A stretch of DNA of 64,000 nucleotides, from assembly GCF_000004195.4 (NCBI RefSeq), contig NC_030681.2:90093681-90157680 (forward strand), read 5' to 3'. The notes under the pieces were generated by a model. It had not been told where the DNA came from, did no database searches, and saw nothing but the letters and a program-made list of their open reading frames with translations. Position 1 is the first letter of the stretch. Each line of letters starts with the position of its first letter. Shown piece after piece: positions 1 to 15,000 of this stretch. Position numbers and translations under genes: made by a program. The DNA comes from Xenopus tropicalis (taxonomy: Eukaryota > Chordata > Amphibia > Anura > Pipidae).

Positions 1-1935
1 TTCCATGGGTAAAATACATCAAAATTCAAGTATACAATAGATAAAAATGAAAAAGATATGAACAGCACAATTCAGTAATCAAAGTACCTATTTATAGCAT
101 ATTTAGGCTTTGTTAAGCATCAGGCTTTGTTTAGCATTCATGGCCTACAGCTTAGCTTCATTGCCTGGTCAGACTCGTGTCTGGCAAACAGAGCATATTC
201 CATGGTAACAGAGAGATAAGTCTTCTTTTGGTCCTGTTAAATGGTCTGTTAAGGAAAACAATCACAAACACTGGACCATACTAAAACCATCTGTGGTATG
301 TGGCTCAAACCCATCTTCTAGTAAACTATGGCTTCCAAATCTTAAAGGGGTACTTGCAGTCTCCTCTTAAGTCAATGCCATAAATAGGAACACAGTGATG
401 TTCCTTTCAGGTGAATATATATATTTTTTTTTTCAACTATTCTACATTAGAGTCTGTAATTAGTGTTAGGGTTTTACCAATTATTAGGACCCTGGGCTCT
501 CTTGTTGGTACACTGTCATGTGATACTGATCCGGGAACTTTCACAGAGAGACACAGACAAGTAGTGAATCTCCTAACAAATCCAGTTTATTGATGGTTTT
601 GCCACAGATTATAGACATGTAGATAAAGATATTCCATTATGCTTACGTAACATAGGTGAGCACATATGCCTTGCAGTTATTAGCAGAAAACAGGAATTCA
701 TTTAGAGTAACTGCTGAAGCTTATTTTGGTTTGTTAGCCTTGAACATTTGCTGAGATCATCAAGGACAAACACAACTTGGACAGAGACAGGATGGTCAAG
801 GTAATCATAACAACTGAAGTAGCACATACACAGACCTTCTTAGAATTGTGCATACATATGTTAACCCTTCAATTAGGGTTTCCACCTGTCTGGGCTTGAA
901 CCAGACAGCCAAGTCAAAATAGGGCCTGGCAGTTTAAGTTGTCAGAGGCTCAAACAACTCACAGCCAATGGAATCTTACAACCCCCTTAGCATGTGCCAG
1001 AATATAGAGATGGCCAATTTGGGCCTTCAGACAGCCTAGTTTTCACAAGTTGGAAAACTGGGCATTACTAAATGATATAGCAGTCAGCCAATCACCGTTG
1101 ATGTCATCACCCACACCCTACATGCCATCAACCCACAGTCAAAACATCATCTCCCCACGCACTTGCATCAACCAACCTGCCCCTGATGTCAATTTCCATG
1201 GACCCTGCCTGGACTAAATAAGGCCTTGACTAAGATTCAAAATTGGCCCTAGCATTTCAAGTACAGAGAGACCCAAAAAACTCCCACCAACCTGAAAATT
1301 GTGACTGTATATGGTATCTTAGTGCAGCTCCTCCATAGATTACCAGTCTGGGCCTGGTCCAAATGGTGGCAAACCTAGTCTGTATGAATCAGTATCTGAT
1401 ACAGATTCATATGATTTTTTACTGCTTAAGTCACTGTTATACTAGAAATGTAGTTTTGCATTATAAAAGCAAATGTAAGATATTAATAGAAACTTTACAG
1501 TATGCATTAATAACAAAATCGACTGATTTTAAATTTACTTTGTCAACGTAATTGCTATTAACAATTATACAGTATCCTTTTGCTCTTCTGACATGTACCA
1601 TTAAAACAATGTAGCATTAGCCAACACAGGAGTCTTTTCCATCTACCTCAGTGGGAGACATAGATAAAATAAACATATTTATCATAGAAAGATATAAAAT
1701 TGGGATGAATTCTTAATTTTCTGTATGTATGATACTGAAAAATAATTTCAATAAAAACAACACAATAATGCTGTTTGTAAATATATACCTCAACATTTAA
1801 AAAATGTGTTTTCCTTTAGTTTTATTTTTTTCCCATTCTTCTGTTGTTGCTTGCATGACTGATATACCACAAGAATTATGATTAATGTATCAATTAATTT
1901 GATTTGTGATTGTACCAGCCAAACTAAAAAAATAG
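1..1935. other. Non-coding stretch, no confident feature
   Basis: AT-rich with scattered short frames only. Around 880-1360 a related CTGTCTGGGC / CAGTCTGGGC pair could delimit an old repeat, but no terminal structure is clear. Confidence 0.4.
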
Positions 1936-2270
1936 TACAGGTATCGGACCCCTTATCTGGAAACCCGTTATCCAGAAAGCTCCGAATTACGGAATGCCCG
2001 TCTCCCATAGACTCCATTTTAATCAAATAATTCAGAATTTTAAAACTGATTTCCTTTTTCTATGTAGAAAGAAAACAGAACCTTGTAATTGATTCCAACT
2101 AAGATATAATTAATCCTTATTGGATGCAAAACAATCCTATTGGGTTTAATTAATGTTTTATTGATTTTTTAGTAGACTTAAGGTATTGAGATCCAAATTA
2201 CGGAAAGACCCCTTATCCGGAATACCCTTGGTCCCGAGCATTCTGGATAATGGGTCCTATACCTGTATAA
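1936..2270. mobile_element. MITE of the CAGGTATNGGACCC family, full length
   Basis: The terminal inverted repeats are about 25 bp, starting TACAGGTATCGGACCCC and ending in the inverse of TACAGGTATAGGACCCAT, and suggest a TA target. There is no coding capacity; the frame at 1790-2026 is a by-product. Related copies lie at about 13668-13900, 55634-55945, 57683-58152 and 59176-59515. Confidence 0.75.
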
Positions 2271-2559
2271 ACAACTAGTTTTATATAGACTGTAAATCAA
2301 AATGTTCTAAATATTTCACTGCCATTACTACATTTTGTTTATATAAATGTATAATTTGTCCAGCTATGCCAGGAAAGATCAGAGTTTATATATTCTATAT
2401 CTGAAGCATCTTTTTTGAGACTTCTCAGTGGAGTTCTGGTTAGTCTGACTTAACTCTTTAGTATCAGGAAGTATAATATGGCTTTATTTTCATTTTTTAA
2501 TGTTGCCATGTTAAGTGCAAGAAATAAGAAAAACCATTGATATTTCCTAATGAAAACAA

Positions 2560-3870
2560 TATTATTATTATTATTATTATTAACATTTATTTACGAAGAG
2601 CCAACATATTCCGCAGCACTGTACAATAAGTGGCTTTCGTACATTGGACATACAGAGTAACATATAAAGCAACCAATAACCGATACAAGAGGTGAAGAGG
2701 GCCCTGCCCAAAAGAGCTTACAATCTACAAGGAGAAAGGGTTGAGACATAAAGTGTGGGAATGGGCAAGATCAGAGTTTAGCAATGTGAGAGGTGTGGCA
2801 CAGGCTGTTGCTTTTAGCAGCACACTGAGGTTATGTTAAACTAAATTAGGGCAAGCTTCTCTAAATAAATGTATTTTTAGAGATTGAAGGCAGAGAGATT
2901 GGGAGAAAGTCTGATTGTGGGAGCGAATTCCAGAGAAGGGGGGCAACCCTTGCAAAGTCTTAAATGCAAGTGTGTGATGAGATAGGTAATGAGATAGGTA
3001 ATGAGAGAGGAGTTCAGGAGCAGGTCAGTAGAGGAGCGTAACAAGCAGGTTGGTTGGTATCAAGAGATAAGTTCAGAGAGTCATTAGTTTGAATTTTATC
3101 CTGGATGGTAGGGGAAGCCAGCATAGGGATGTGCAGAGTAGCAAGGCAGAGGAGGAGCTGTTGGAGAGGTGTATGAGCTTGACAGCAGTATTCATATTGG
3201 ACTGAAGAGTGGACAGTCTCTGAAGGGGAAGCCTAATTAGCAGAGAGTTACAGTAGTCCAGGCGAGGTATGATAAGAGAGTGAATAAGAATTTCGGCAGC
3301 ATCTTGGGTGATAAATGATCGTATTTTGGAAATATTTCTTAGGTGAAATTGACATGATTTGATAAGTGACTGCATTTGTGGAGGGAAGGACAGGGCAGAA
3401 TCAAGGATAACCCCAAGGCATCGGGCCTGGGAAGATGGGGTGATAGCAGAATTGTTAACTGTAATTGACACATTCGGAGCAATGTGGGTGATGGTTGTGG
3501 GAAAGAGAACCAATTCAGCCTTAAAGAGGTTTAATTTAAGGTAACATTGGGACATCCAAGTAGAGATAGCGGACAGGCAGGAAGAGACACGAGTTAGAAG
3601 CTCTGGGAGGAGAGGAAAGATAGACCTGAGTATCATCAGCATAGAGGTGGTACTGAAAGCCAAAAGAATTGATTAGTTTGCCAAGTTAGGAGGCATAGAG
3701 AGAAAATAGAAAGGGGCCCAGGACAGAGCCTTGAGGAACCCAGACAGAAAGAGACAGGGGAGAAGATGATGCTCCACTGTAAAAGACACTGAAAGATCGA
3801 TCTGAGAGATAAGATGAAAACCAGCATAAGACAGTGTCAGGAAGGCCAAGAGAGTAAAAAGTATGCTTCC
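2560..3870 (-). mobile_element. 5'-truncated L2-like LINE with reverse transcriptase remnants
   Basis: Minus-strand frames at 3949-3686 and 3663-3073 encode pieces of a non-LTR reverse transcriptase in order: VPQGSVLGPFLFSLY, then [39 protein letters not shown] and CWLPLPSRIKFKLMTL. A frameshift between them removes the YADD region, so the copy is dead. The 3' UTR runs to 2583 and ends in a (TAA)n tail, read on the top strand as ATT repeats at 2563-2582. The same 3' tail recurs at 18262-18430. Sequence signatures suggest the L2 clade; CR1-group relatives are possible. Confidence 0.75.
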
Positions 3871-6800
3871 ATTTCAATGTTAAAATGTATACTGCCCCAT
3901 TACACCCACCAAAATTGGACCATTTTACCAGCATTAAAATTTTATACAATAAATAATATTTTCATACAAGTACACAGTGTGGTGAAGGGATTTGTGTAAT
4001 TTAATAACTGCTTTAGACTGTTTTAACTGTTTTAGAGAGCTGCATCTCCAGTCTTGCAACAAAAGACACAAAATCGACTAAACTGAATTGCACTAAATCT
4101 AATATTTAAAAAAAATCTTATTTCATGTACTGCACCTGGCAATGGAGAAGAAGGCCATCAGCATAGTGTTTCAATGTGCAAAGGAGAATATTTATTAAAG
4201 GTCCTCTTAATAGTTGGCATTCCCCCAGCAAAATAATGCAGTTGGTCATTAATTGCTGCACCTGAAACTATAAATAAAGTTATTTAGACAGTCTTCTTTT
4301 ATACTTTTACACCTGCAAAATTAAGATTATTTATAAACTGAAATGATGGTGTCATTATTTATAATTAAGATAATGTAGAAAAAATGCACAGTACTTTACA
4401 CTTTTACATCTTTTTCATGTAGCATTATTAACGCAAAATGGGTTGCTTGCCTATTCAACAAGAAAATACAGGTAAGTAACATTATTTTGGCTAAGGAATG
4501 GTTAAACCCAGGCTAGTAGTGATATGAGAGCATGTGTTACATGCAACTCTATTTCTTACGATGGATCTTCGCTTAGATGGAAGAAACCTAGACAGGAGCT
4601 GAGGGTGTAGTTAAACTACAACTCACTGTAGTGCAGTGCAGTAAATATGGACACCAGAGAAGTTCTTGTGGTAAACTATGGTACAAGTTTATTGTTCAAG
4701 ACAACAGTTCAAGCAGGGGTATCAATACTCACACACAAGCAGAAGTAGATGGAACATAAGAGTGCACTCTTATTAAAAACTCTCTTTTAAAAAATCCAAA
4801 ACGGTTAAGCCAATGTAAGGACGAATGTATATATTCATACTTGTTCTTATTCATATATTATGTAACAAAACACTGAGAAACATTTTATGCAAGGACCTGG
4901 CAGGGCAGTGTCAGACTGGGGTAACTTGGGTCCACCAGAATGTGTGACATCAGGGGCCCACAAACCCAGTTGTCCACCGGGATTTCTCCAGGTATCCAGA
5001 CAGTTTGGGAATTGGCTGTAATCAAAAAGATCCAAGTGGCAGCGGGCTGCACTCTAGCAATGAACTATGTGAAAAAAGGCAAAGATCAAATACTCAAGCT
5101 AGCATGTCCTATAATTGCCTCTAGGGCCTCACTCATAACTGCCATGCTGCCATGTGAATTTAGACACAGATATGTATCCTATGGCTAGATACACCAAGAA
5201 TACCATGACAAGCTGCACCAGAAAGTAGAACGCTCACCTATCACTCTATTATGATATGACCACCCTATAGTTTATATATCATAGCAGCTAACATGCAATA
5301 CAATACAAACAACATTACAGAAAATCTAAGTGTAAAAATAGGACTCTCCTTTGACATATAATCCCTGGCTACCTAAGAGCTAGCAGTAGCTGTCCCACTG
5401 TCCCATGACCCCCACCACGACTGCTTCCTCTATTGTTACTCCACTGTGTAAAAAATGGTGATTTGCAACCAAATTTGTACGTTATCCTGCATTCATTATT
5501 AAGCCTTTTTAACTTTTAACATTATACTTTATACAATATTACATATTGTTTTCACACATTTCATTTAATTTTTCTTTAATTAAAATCATTTAAAAAAATA
5601 TCATCTCTTTAGCTGCATTGCGTCACTATTAACTAAGCTTTTTATATTAGCAGTCTTGTATTGATAGGAGATACATTTCCCCTCAAGCTACCATTATCTG
5701 AATTTAATTCATTTACCATATTACAATTCACTCTCTTGGTTTGATTTTTATTACTGCAAGCTCAATTAATATAAAACCAATTATATAGTAATTGTTCTAC
5801 AAGCAGATGGTTCAGCTGTGCTGCACTGAAAAATGAGTGACTAATTCTGAAGGATGTTAGTGGTTCAAGGCATAAAGTAGATGAACTATGCGTAACTGCC
5901 CTTTAAATTGACAATATACAAATGTGAAAACAGTGATTTGGAGGTTGGGTGCTATGGTGGCTTTCCTCTAAGTTTTATACCCACAGTTCAAAATAATACT
6001 GGTAGGTTGGCACTTGTGAAATTGATGACAGAACTGGCTTGTGTATAGTACATATGTTTGTACACTACTGGGTTAAGGACTAATATGAATATCTGAACTC
6101 TTTTTGTAATGCGTTATGAAACATGTTTGTGCTATAGAAAGTGTAATAATAACAATACAATATATACTGTGCAAAATACATGGCCCTGGATGGTATATAC
6201 TATAGTGTGCAGCATCATATATATTATATTGCAATTTTACTGTTGTAAATTCTTTAAAACTTTTAATGAGCAATAATAATAGCTGCACATGCTTTTAACA
6301 ATGACGTGATTAACCCATGTATTAGCCATTAGCACCTCAACATTTCGAAGTGTCTCTACCTCCCTTCATCTGGATACTTTGTAAGTATGACATAAAATAA
6401 AAAGTAGAATCCCCAATTCCTGCTTCAATTAGTACAAAGGCTAAACCACAGTTTGGTGCATAGTTAGGCCATGATAGACAAACTCTTACTTATTTATCCA
6501 AGTCCATATTTAGTTTTAAAAAATGTAATTGTCTATCATCAGCATTAAGTTTATAGATATTAAGTCTATTCTTTACAATATGTTTTTAAAGATATTCACT
6601 TATATTTCACAATACTTCATAAAGTACACTTAGCAATTATTATAGTAGAAAAAGAGTGCATTACGGGAGGGAGGGGGGAGGAGAGGGGCTGCTATTAGTA
6701 ATCTTACTTTTATTTTGTTATCCCCAACTGGTCAATAATATCTAAAATAAATAAAGGCAAGGTTAAAACATGATACCCATAACCAGAGAAAAATGCTTCA

Positions 6801-9434
6801 ATTCTAGTTCTCATATAATGCTTTTGAAAAACCTGGCTCAAGCTTCCAAATCTAAAAGCCTTCCCTGAGTTTCTTAAAATTACCAATCTTTCATCTATTT
6901 ACTGTTTCCAAAATCTGCCATTTGTCTGTATGGTGGTATTAAAGTGTCTCTCAAGTATACACTCCTTTTTTTAAAACCATTAGTAGTCTATGTTATTGTT
7001 CAGATGAGGCAAAAATGGTATGAAGGCCTTAAGGCTGGTAAAAACCTAACTAGGATAAAAGCCACAGCAAGAGAAGAACCCGGGCTCAGAATATAGGCTA
7101 AAAGCAACAATTACAATTGTAAAAATATAACACAGGAATTGTTGAAACTTGAAATGTATTCAACACGGGTGTTGCACAAGATTGGAATCAGTTAGATGAT
7201 TTTATAGAATTATGTGCTATATATGTTGATACAAAAGATTTTTTGACTAACATAACTCAGTATATTCATTGTTTGATATATCATTCAGTAAGAGCACAGA
7301 AGACTATGGTCACTGACCTTTGGGCAATAACCTGAACACTTTGGGCTTTATTTGGATCAAGCATAATGGATTTCTGAATGAGAAAGAATTGATATTGGTG
7401 ATTTTAGCTTAAAAATAGGCACTGGTAAGCCCAAAACATTGTGAGTTTGCTTTTGGCCAAAATAAATATTATCTGTTGCTCACAAAATAGTGTACCCCTG
7501 GAAGTTCTCATTATTTATTTGTTACAATGGGTGAGCATTTCATATGAGTTACAAGGGGATTAGAGTAATATTGGTCATTTTAAAAGAACTTTGCTTCCCA
7601 GGGAAGCCGTTTTAGATTTGGAAGCTTAAGTCAGTTTTTGTTTTTTTCTAAAAGAGCTGACTAAAATCTGCATTTGAACTGTTTTCTTTAATTATGTGTA
7701 TCGTAGTTTCACCATACTTTTATTTTATACACATATTAGTGTCTGACAGTTGAGGACAGCAAAATAATAATTCAGCTACTGATAACAGCTTCACGATAAT
7801 GTACCCTATTTCTACCATGATATTGGGAACTGTATATATTGTGTGGGTATATTTAGAGGAGTATTGAGAAATGTAACTAAATATACCAAAATGTTATGTG
7901 CATTCTATGCATTCTATGTATTGTGTAGTTATAGTGAAGAACGTCTTTCAGCTGTCATATACGTTATATCTATGGACTTAATGTAGACATTCTAAATTTC
8001 GTATAGGGTCTTGTCTATTAAGCTACCCCCTGGGGGTAACTGTGCACCAATCTTCACTATTAGCTTCTGTTATAAAAAGGGCAGGCATTGAGTATTATAC
8101 CCTTTTATTCTGTGTCACACTCAAACTGTATCCAGAAGAAGGGAGAGACCCTTCAAAACATTCAGGTGCTAATGGCTGAATGAATGGTTTAAACACCTGC
8201 ATTATAAGTGTGTTAAGCTCTTACTTTAGATTATTTTAATAGGTGTATTCCAAAATTGATGCATAATATGGCTTCTATAAACATGTTTCTAAAGTAAAAT
8301 ATTTACCTTGCCTTAGTGATATTTTTTCCACTTTTTTTTATAGTGTTTGGGTACTGGGGAGGTTTAACTACATAAGTTATATTATTGTTGATAAGACCAT
8401 TTAACATTTTAAATCAGGAACAAGTAACTAATAATCCAAAGGTAAGGGATTTATTCACAAATCACAAACCCATATCCACAATGCTTTAAAAATGTCATTG
8501 TCATTTATCAATTCTTGTCTGCTTTTCCCTGTAATAATATGCTGTTCAACTGACCTTAGATGATACAGTATAAATCCATTTCAATGGCAAAACATAAGTA
8601 TTGTTGCTTTTTTTATTTGTTTAATTTTGTTCTAGTAGACTTCGGCATGATACAATATAATCCACCTGCCAATGCAATGTTTCATTCATCAAACAAACAA
8701 ACAAAAAAATGCTTAATGCATGCCCCCTTCTCTCTTCTTAGGTCAAGTGCACACTGCATTTTCTCTGCTGGTGTAAATAAAAAATTAGATCTACTGATCC
8801 GGGATGGAGTTTTGCTCAGAAACATATAGGTATGCATTTCTGTGCCAAAATCCACTCAGCGGCTGGGCTAACAATCCAATGGCATGAAAATGTGGCTCTG
8901 CTAGTGCAGAGAGCACAATAGAACTCTCTGCATTAGCGTTGCGGCCCCTTCTGGACCCACTCTGATGTAAAGTTATAAGCACAGAGCTGGAGAGAGTTGG
9001 TTCAGGCAGCAGCAGCCCCAGAATCGCCACTGGCCCAGGAGAATGGCTGTGCTGTGCACCTCACATCAGATAAAAAATTCTTGTGAGTGCTTAGGCCAGA
9101 CCTATCCTAGTGGTTTGCCAGGCAGGCATGACAGGGCCCAGCTTCTGCCACTCCCTAACTCTTGGGTCTACATGACATGCAAGTTAGGGGGCAGATAGGG
9201 GGTGGGAGCTTCCCCATGCTTACCCCTCTTGTATAGAGCGCTGTTGAGTGCTTTGTGCAAGGGGGAAGTTGTAGGTCTCTGTACTCTGAAATGGAGTACT
9301 GAAACTTACGGCAACCCATTAAATTGGTGCATTGATCTTTATGGTGTTGGGTTGGGCAAGATAAGGAGTCAGCAAAGTGATAGACGCAGCATTAAGTCCT
9401 GCATCAGCAAGTGGATTATGCAGAAGTGCTAAGT
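3871..9434. other. Non-coding intronic DNA
   Basis: No exon recognised. 4890-5000 (GTCAGACTGG near CACCAG and GGGGCCCAC) resembles the 18960-19040 patch, a short scattered repeat. 8110-8180 holds an AGAAGGGAGAGACCCTTC hairpin followed by AAAACATTC, a form seen in some retroposon tails. The rest is AT-rich and unremarkable. Confidence 0.4.
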
Positions 9435-9650
9435 AAAGGTGGGCATACATGGGCTGATAAAAGCTGCCCATTTAGCATGAGCTGATTTGGCCCTACTCAT
9501 TTGATCACCAAACAAGTAGATCAAGAAATATATTGCACATGTAAAGTCTATTTCCAGTGAAATAGATTGCTACTTTATTTCTCCAGGATGGTTCCCCTAA
9601 AAATTGCATCGGCCTATAGAAAAAACTGATGATTTCATGTGCCTAATTTT
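9435..9650. mobile_element. Possible diverged member of the CATACATG transposon family
   Basis: AAAGGTGGGCATACATGGGC at the left and CATGTGCCTAA at the right resemble the termini of the 11716 and 19646 elements. The interior is not alignable by eye. Confidence 0.35.
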
Positions 9651-11715
9651 AATTTACCTTCATAATGGCGTCCCACGCATCCTTTAAAAAAATCCTGTTT
9701 GCCAAAGGAATAAAGGTCAAGGTAAGGAGATTTTGGTACAGGGCTTGGGTACAGGCAATGTAATTTTGCCTTCCCATTTACTCCGTATTCACTTATTACT
9801 AGAATGCATCTATTTTAAAGGTAACTGTTAACATGTTAAAATGCTATTTGGATTCTGGCAATGTATGCCAAATTAGGGAAATCCCCTTAGCCACACAATC
9901 CCAGGCCCCACACATTCCAGTCAATGATGATGATTAGTGACCGGGACTTAATTCCACTGAAATTTAGAACCTCACAGTCAAGTGCTCATCTGAGGTCTCA
10001 TGTTATTCTTTCTTTATAACTTTTGTTTGTGATTTTATATAAAGTCACAACTAAACCACCAGGCCGGCTGTACTGGATCTGTGCTGGATCTCTTCAGTTT
10101 TTGTGTGCAGCATGAAAACTTCATTTCAAGTTGCAAATAAAAGACTTATTTTCAAAATAATCCAGGCCTTTGTTAACAGGGTGAAAATACTGAGCATGAG
10201 CCACTGATGTGGTTTTGGCTTCTTGTCAGAAAGAGAATTGACCATACTCATAAAAGCACAAAAACTGTGTGTCATTTAAAACACTAGTCTTTAAAAAATG
10301 TAGCTCCTTGCTTTAAAGAGTGCTAGGTCTAAGGTGCAACAAGGAAATGCAATTTCTGTATTTATAGATAAGGATTTCTATTAAGAATGCTTGACAGCTG
10401 GTGTGCCCCCACAATCCAGTAATTGTGCAGTTTAAGATGCAGCTGCTGGAGTTGTTGCCTAATGAAAGAAATCATAAGAAGAGTGATGTTGATGACGAGC
10501 CTTTGACAAGGTTCTCTGATGTAAATAGTAAAGAGAAATACACATGAGCTCTGTGATTAAACAGTAATTATGAGGATATCACAATAAGCATAACAATATA
10601 TGAAAAAGTTCAAGATGCTGATTCCATAAAGGGTGCAAAATCATATAAGGTTGGCCTACCTTATATGAAGTTCAATAATAATTTAATACCTATCTATGGG
10701 AACAGTAATATGGGAACAGTAATAAACCTTGTTTATCTGTTAAAAACGAGCAAATATCTATTTGTAAAAATCAAGACTGCGCAACCTCTCCATATGTTGT
10801 TGAACTACAACCTCCAGTCTTCCCACTGACAGTCTCCACAAAATAAAATATATTAACTTGAGAGGTAATACTGAAGCTGAAGTGAATACTGAAATAATAT
10901 GTTCGAAAAACTGTGTTCAATAAAGTAAACACTAGACGCTAGGGATTAGCTATGTGGCCCTATCCATTGCAGTAAGCTGCTTGTAGATCTTTAATCTTGT
11001 TGACAAAAAGTAACTCTGCCAATGAGTATCGACCAGCAATTAGAACATAGAACACATACCTAACATGTTTGGTGCCTCTTTGACACATAATCCTAGACGT
11101 TAAATAGTCAAATGAGGAAGGAGTTTTTCCGGGAAATCCCAAAAAAGGGAATGAGTAGTTGGCCCAAGTCTCACTGGATGATGAAAGTGGAGAACTGGTG
11201 ATCCAAAGAATGATGCCTGAGGACCAAGTTCTCAGATAATAGGCCAGGTTAGTCTTGCCATTCAACATTATTTAGATTAACTAGGCCAGTTTCTGGTGAG
11301 CTCACCTTAGTTTGTGATAGTTAGGAGCAAATAGAATTAATTACATAAGGGACTCCAGGAGTGGGAGATGATCAATAATTTTATGGGTTAGGTTTTTTTA
11401 ATTGCGTTGGCAGAATTGGACAATAAAGAATTATGATTTTTATCTTATTTAATTTTTTAGGCTGTGTATCACTGCCTGTGAGGTTGTCTTATGTAATTAA
11501 TTCTATTTATATGTTTATATCATTTATGGGATATAACACATGCTTGCTTATTTTTGAAGACACCTAATGTGTGAGACAATTTTTTTATTTTTGATAGCTA
11601 GGAGTAGACAGGTCAGCTGAAAACAAAGGAAGGGGTTAGTACCCTGGCAGTTCTTTGATGTGTGGTTTAACACTGATCAGACACCTATATAAATTAAAAT
11701 GGAAAGGATAAGACT
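9651..11715. other. Non-coding intronic DNA
   Basis: No exon, RNA gene or clear repeat recognised by eye. Confidence 0.4.
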
Positions 11716-12025
11716 AAACCTGGCCATACATGCACCAATGATATTGTACAAAACCTTGTTTCATACGATATTCGATGCATGCATGGCGGATCGACGAGAC
11801 GACGGATATCACAAAGGCTGCGGATATCAGTTGTCTCGTTGATGGACCGGGTTAAAAGATTTTGATTGGGCACCACTGAAGGCACCCAAACAAAATCTAT
11901 GTTCAGGGATGAATCGGCAGGTGGAGGTGGAATTCCTATTGTAACTACCTCCACATCTGACAATTCAGCCCTGAACATCAGTGGGGGAAAAGATCAGAAT
12001 TGCTACATGTTTGGCCACCTTTAGG
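11716..12025. mobile_element. Nonautonomous DNA transposon (GTGGCCATACATG family), copy 1
   Basis: The ends are CTGGCCATACATGCAC and the inverse of AAAGGTGGCCAAACATG. Imperfect inversion runs through the element around AACATAGATTTTG and CAAAATCT-type arms. It has no transposase. About 300 bp long and clearly related to 19646-20000. Confidence 0.6.
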
Positions 12026-15000
12026 AAGGTGGGCCAGTAAAGAAGTGAGAAATTCTGTGATTCTCTAGTGCTGTTTAAGTCAATTGCTGATATTGTAAGT
12101 AAAGGACTGGTAACTGCATTGGTAACTGTAAATAAAGTCTGAAGTCTGTTAATACTATGTGGTTCTCTACATACTTGTAGACAGTGACAGATTTATCAAT
12201 ATTTGAGATTTTTTCAAATAATTTTTGATGATTCGAGAAAAAAGTGATTCTCAAGAATAGTTTCCGAATGTTTGAATAGTTGCAATATATCAAAGAAAAA
12301 AAAAACATGACATTTTACATAGAAACAGCAAGTAAAGGATGCTGAGATTCTGTAGTTTATAGACAATGGCAATTATCTAAAGAGATTTCAAGCAGATTTT
12401 TCCCAGTATATTAAAACAGAGATTTTCAGCCTCATTTAAAATGAACAATTTGATTTTCATTTGTGCAAGACTTTTTCATCATAACTAAATGCCACACTGA
12501 CTGTTCTGTCCCTTTCTTTTTTTAAATATGTTAGTGCTTGAGAATAAAAAGATGCTGTAAAAAAAGACTATTCAGAACTGCTTGAAAAGTGATTTTAGTC
12601 TTATTCTGTGCCTGCAGTTTTCCCTGAAAAGAATCCAAGAGAAGATCAATCATCTAGAGGTGCACTGCATGGCATTTTAAGAAGGTAGTTTCTTGTGCCA
12701 CATGCAGTAGCATAACTAGATGTTAACTGGGCTTCTAAACTAATTGAATTTAGGGGCCCAAACACAAGGTCTTCTTCCTACACAGTTAGACCACTGGCTA
12801 TATACATTTGGGATATTCCTACAGGCAGATCTATATGAAGAAAATTAACTTTGTGTTACAGATGCTTCTCCCAGTAGGCAAGGATCGCTTGAAAATGCTG
12901 ATTTACACACTCTCCCATATGCCACTTTCAGGCAGCTAGGCTACAGTCTATGCAAGCCCATGACCCGTTAAGCAATAAAATACTGCTGTTAAATGAAAAC
13001 AGAGTTTTTATTCTGAATATATGCCAATAACTATTGTGTGGGTATTTTAATTGAAGGATAAAGCTTATAGCACTTAAATATAACAACACATCTATTCACA
13101 AGTCTTTCTGTTTGCATTAGGAACCCACTTCATGCCTAGCGCCTCAAAAAAGAAGCTACATAATGACATAATAAAAGGACATAGGCACAATTTTATTACC
13201 CCCTTCTTTGTTTCTTTGCTACATAATATAAGAACATTTGTGCAAATATGGGTGGTGATTTGGCCAATACAATCCTAATTGCCAAAATGTTATGGCACCC
13301 ACATCTGCTTCCCCCTTATATGCCTGAAAACTACATTAAGTGATTTTCTAGCAGCAAATGCTGTGTTTTATGTAAGGGGGGTTTTCATTCTAAGGTCTTG
13401 TGTGGAGCTATAAATAATATTTGACTTCTGATTTTGTTTCATGTGAAAGAACAAAAATCATATTCTACACAGCTAACATTTTGTCTGATGTGCAAACATT
13501 GTACATTTTACCCTATTCAACATATTTGCTGCCCCATGGCTACACAGCAGCCGCATTGTGGACAGCTGGTAAAACATTTACTTTATGTTCATTCTAATTA
13601 CCCTAAACAAGGAAAACTATATACTATTTATTTATTATATTTGTTCGAAAACATCAAATGTATATGCATGGGATCCCTTATCCAGAAACACATTATCTAC
13701 AAAGCTCCAAAGTATAGAAAAGACATCCAGACATAAAAGACATATGGCTTCCATAAAGCCTCTTTTAAGCAAATAATTCAAATGTTTAGAAATGATTTCC
13801 TTTTTCTCTGTAATCATAAAACAGTAGCTTTTACTTTATGGTAAGTTTGCTGCATAAATTCATTGTGGTAGCAAAACAATCCTTTCAAGGTTTGCAATGC
13901 AAAACAAGATCAATCAGATAAAGCATTATTTCTCAAGTAGCATTTATTATCATTTATGATCAGCCCTCAAACCTTGCAAATGTTCTAGTGGGCAACATTT
14001 TGTAATGTTCCATTTATTATATGTTCTGGTGATGTACAAAAAAAGTACAATTACAATGGCAAAGTTTTATCTGGTCCAGTAACCCTTAGCAACTCATTGG
14101 CATTTAGTTTGTTTTTGTCTAATCCTGTTCAAATACTGTGCAAATATCTGTATATGGCTGATAAAACCTGCCAGCATAGTGCCTCCAAACCAAGTCAACT
14201 AACTATACTGGACTATATATTGGGTCTGTCTCACTAATATCTGGCCAAGTTACTGCTAGGTAAGAGGTTGTATAGCTGGGGAAGAGCAAGGGGAGGAAAG
14301 AGGTATTAGGTTAGTTGATGCTAGAGCAATTAGTGAAATACTGTGAAAACAATAACATAGATGCACATATGACACAGATAAGTAAAAAAGTCTATTTTCT
14401 ACTTACTGCGCAGTTAGTTTTCAGTGTCCTGAAAAGAGGTGCTATGTGTTAATATATAAAGTAAAAATAGTTATTATGAAAGGGAGTTAAAAAATAGCAG
14501 TATTCTGGGATCTCTAGTTTAGGGCCTTTGGTAATCCACAGCAATGCATACCCATAGTCTTGGATACCATATTACTTAAATTATTCATGCTATATAAATA
14601 AAGTATATTAACAGTGAGTAAAGAAAAATTTCTCCTAGATTTTTTGTAAAGTAGAATTTCTAACATCTTGATTAGTTGATATACAGTAAGTATGATAGTA
14701 GTTAAATCCTAATAAAGTCATTGTATATACTATGAAATTACAACATTTTTCATCCCTGAACCCCTCATTTACATAATAAAGGTCACTTTACAATTTAGAA
14801 TCAGATTTATTGTGAATTTTATAATAGTTTCTCAGCTGTGAGTGAATAGCATTTTTCAATGGTTTAATGTATTATAAGAAAGAAGAAAATTAAAAAAGAA
14901 AAATACATGCATAAATATAAAGAAACAATACTGCATGTTCATGATATAAATGAGCTGCCATTCCTACTGTTATACTAAAAGACCACATAGTCATTGTTAT

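Noticed and set aside
10960..11268. 102-codon minus-strand frame as a candidate MEI4 exon
   Set aside because: No resemblance to the MEI4 C-terminal region that I can recognise, and no convincing splice-bounded frame.
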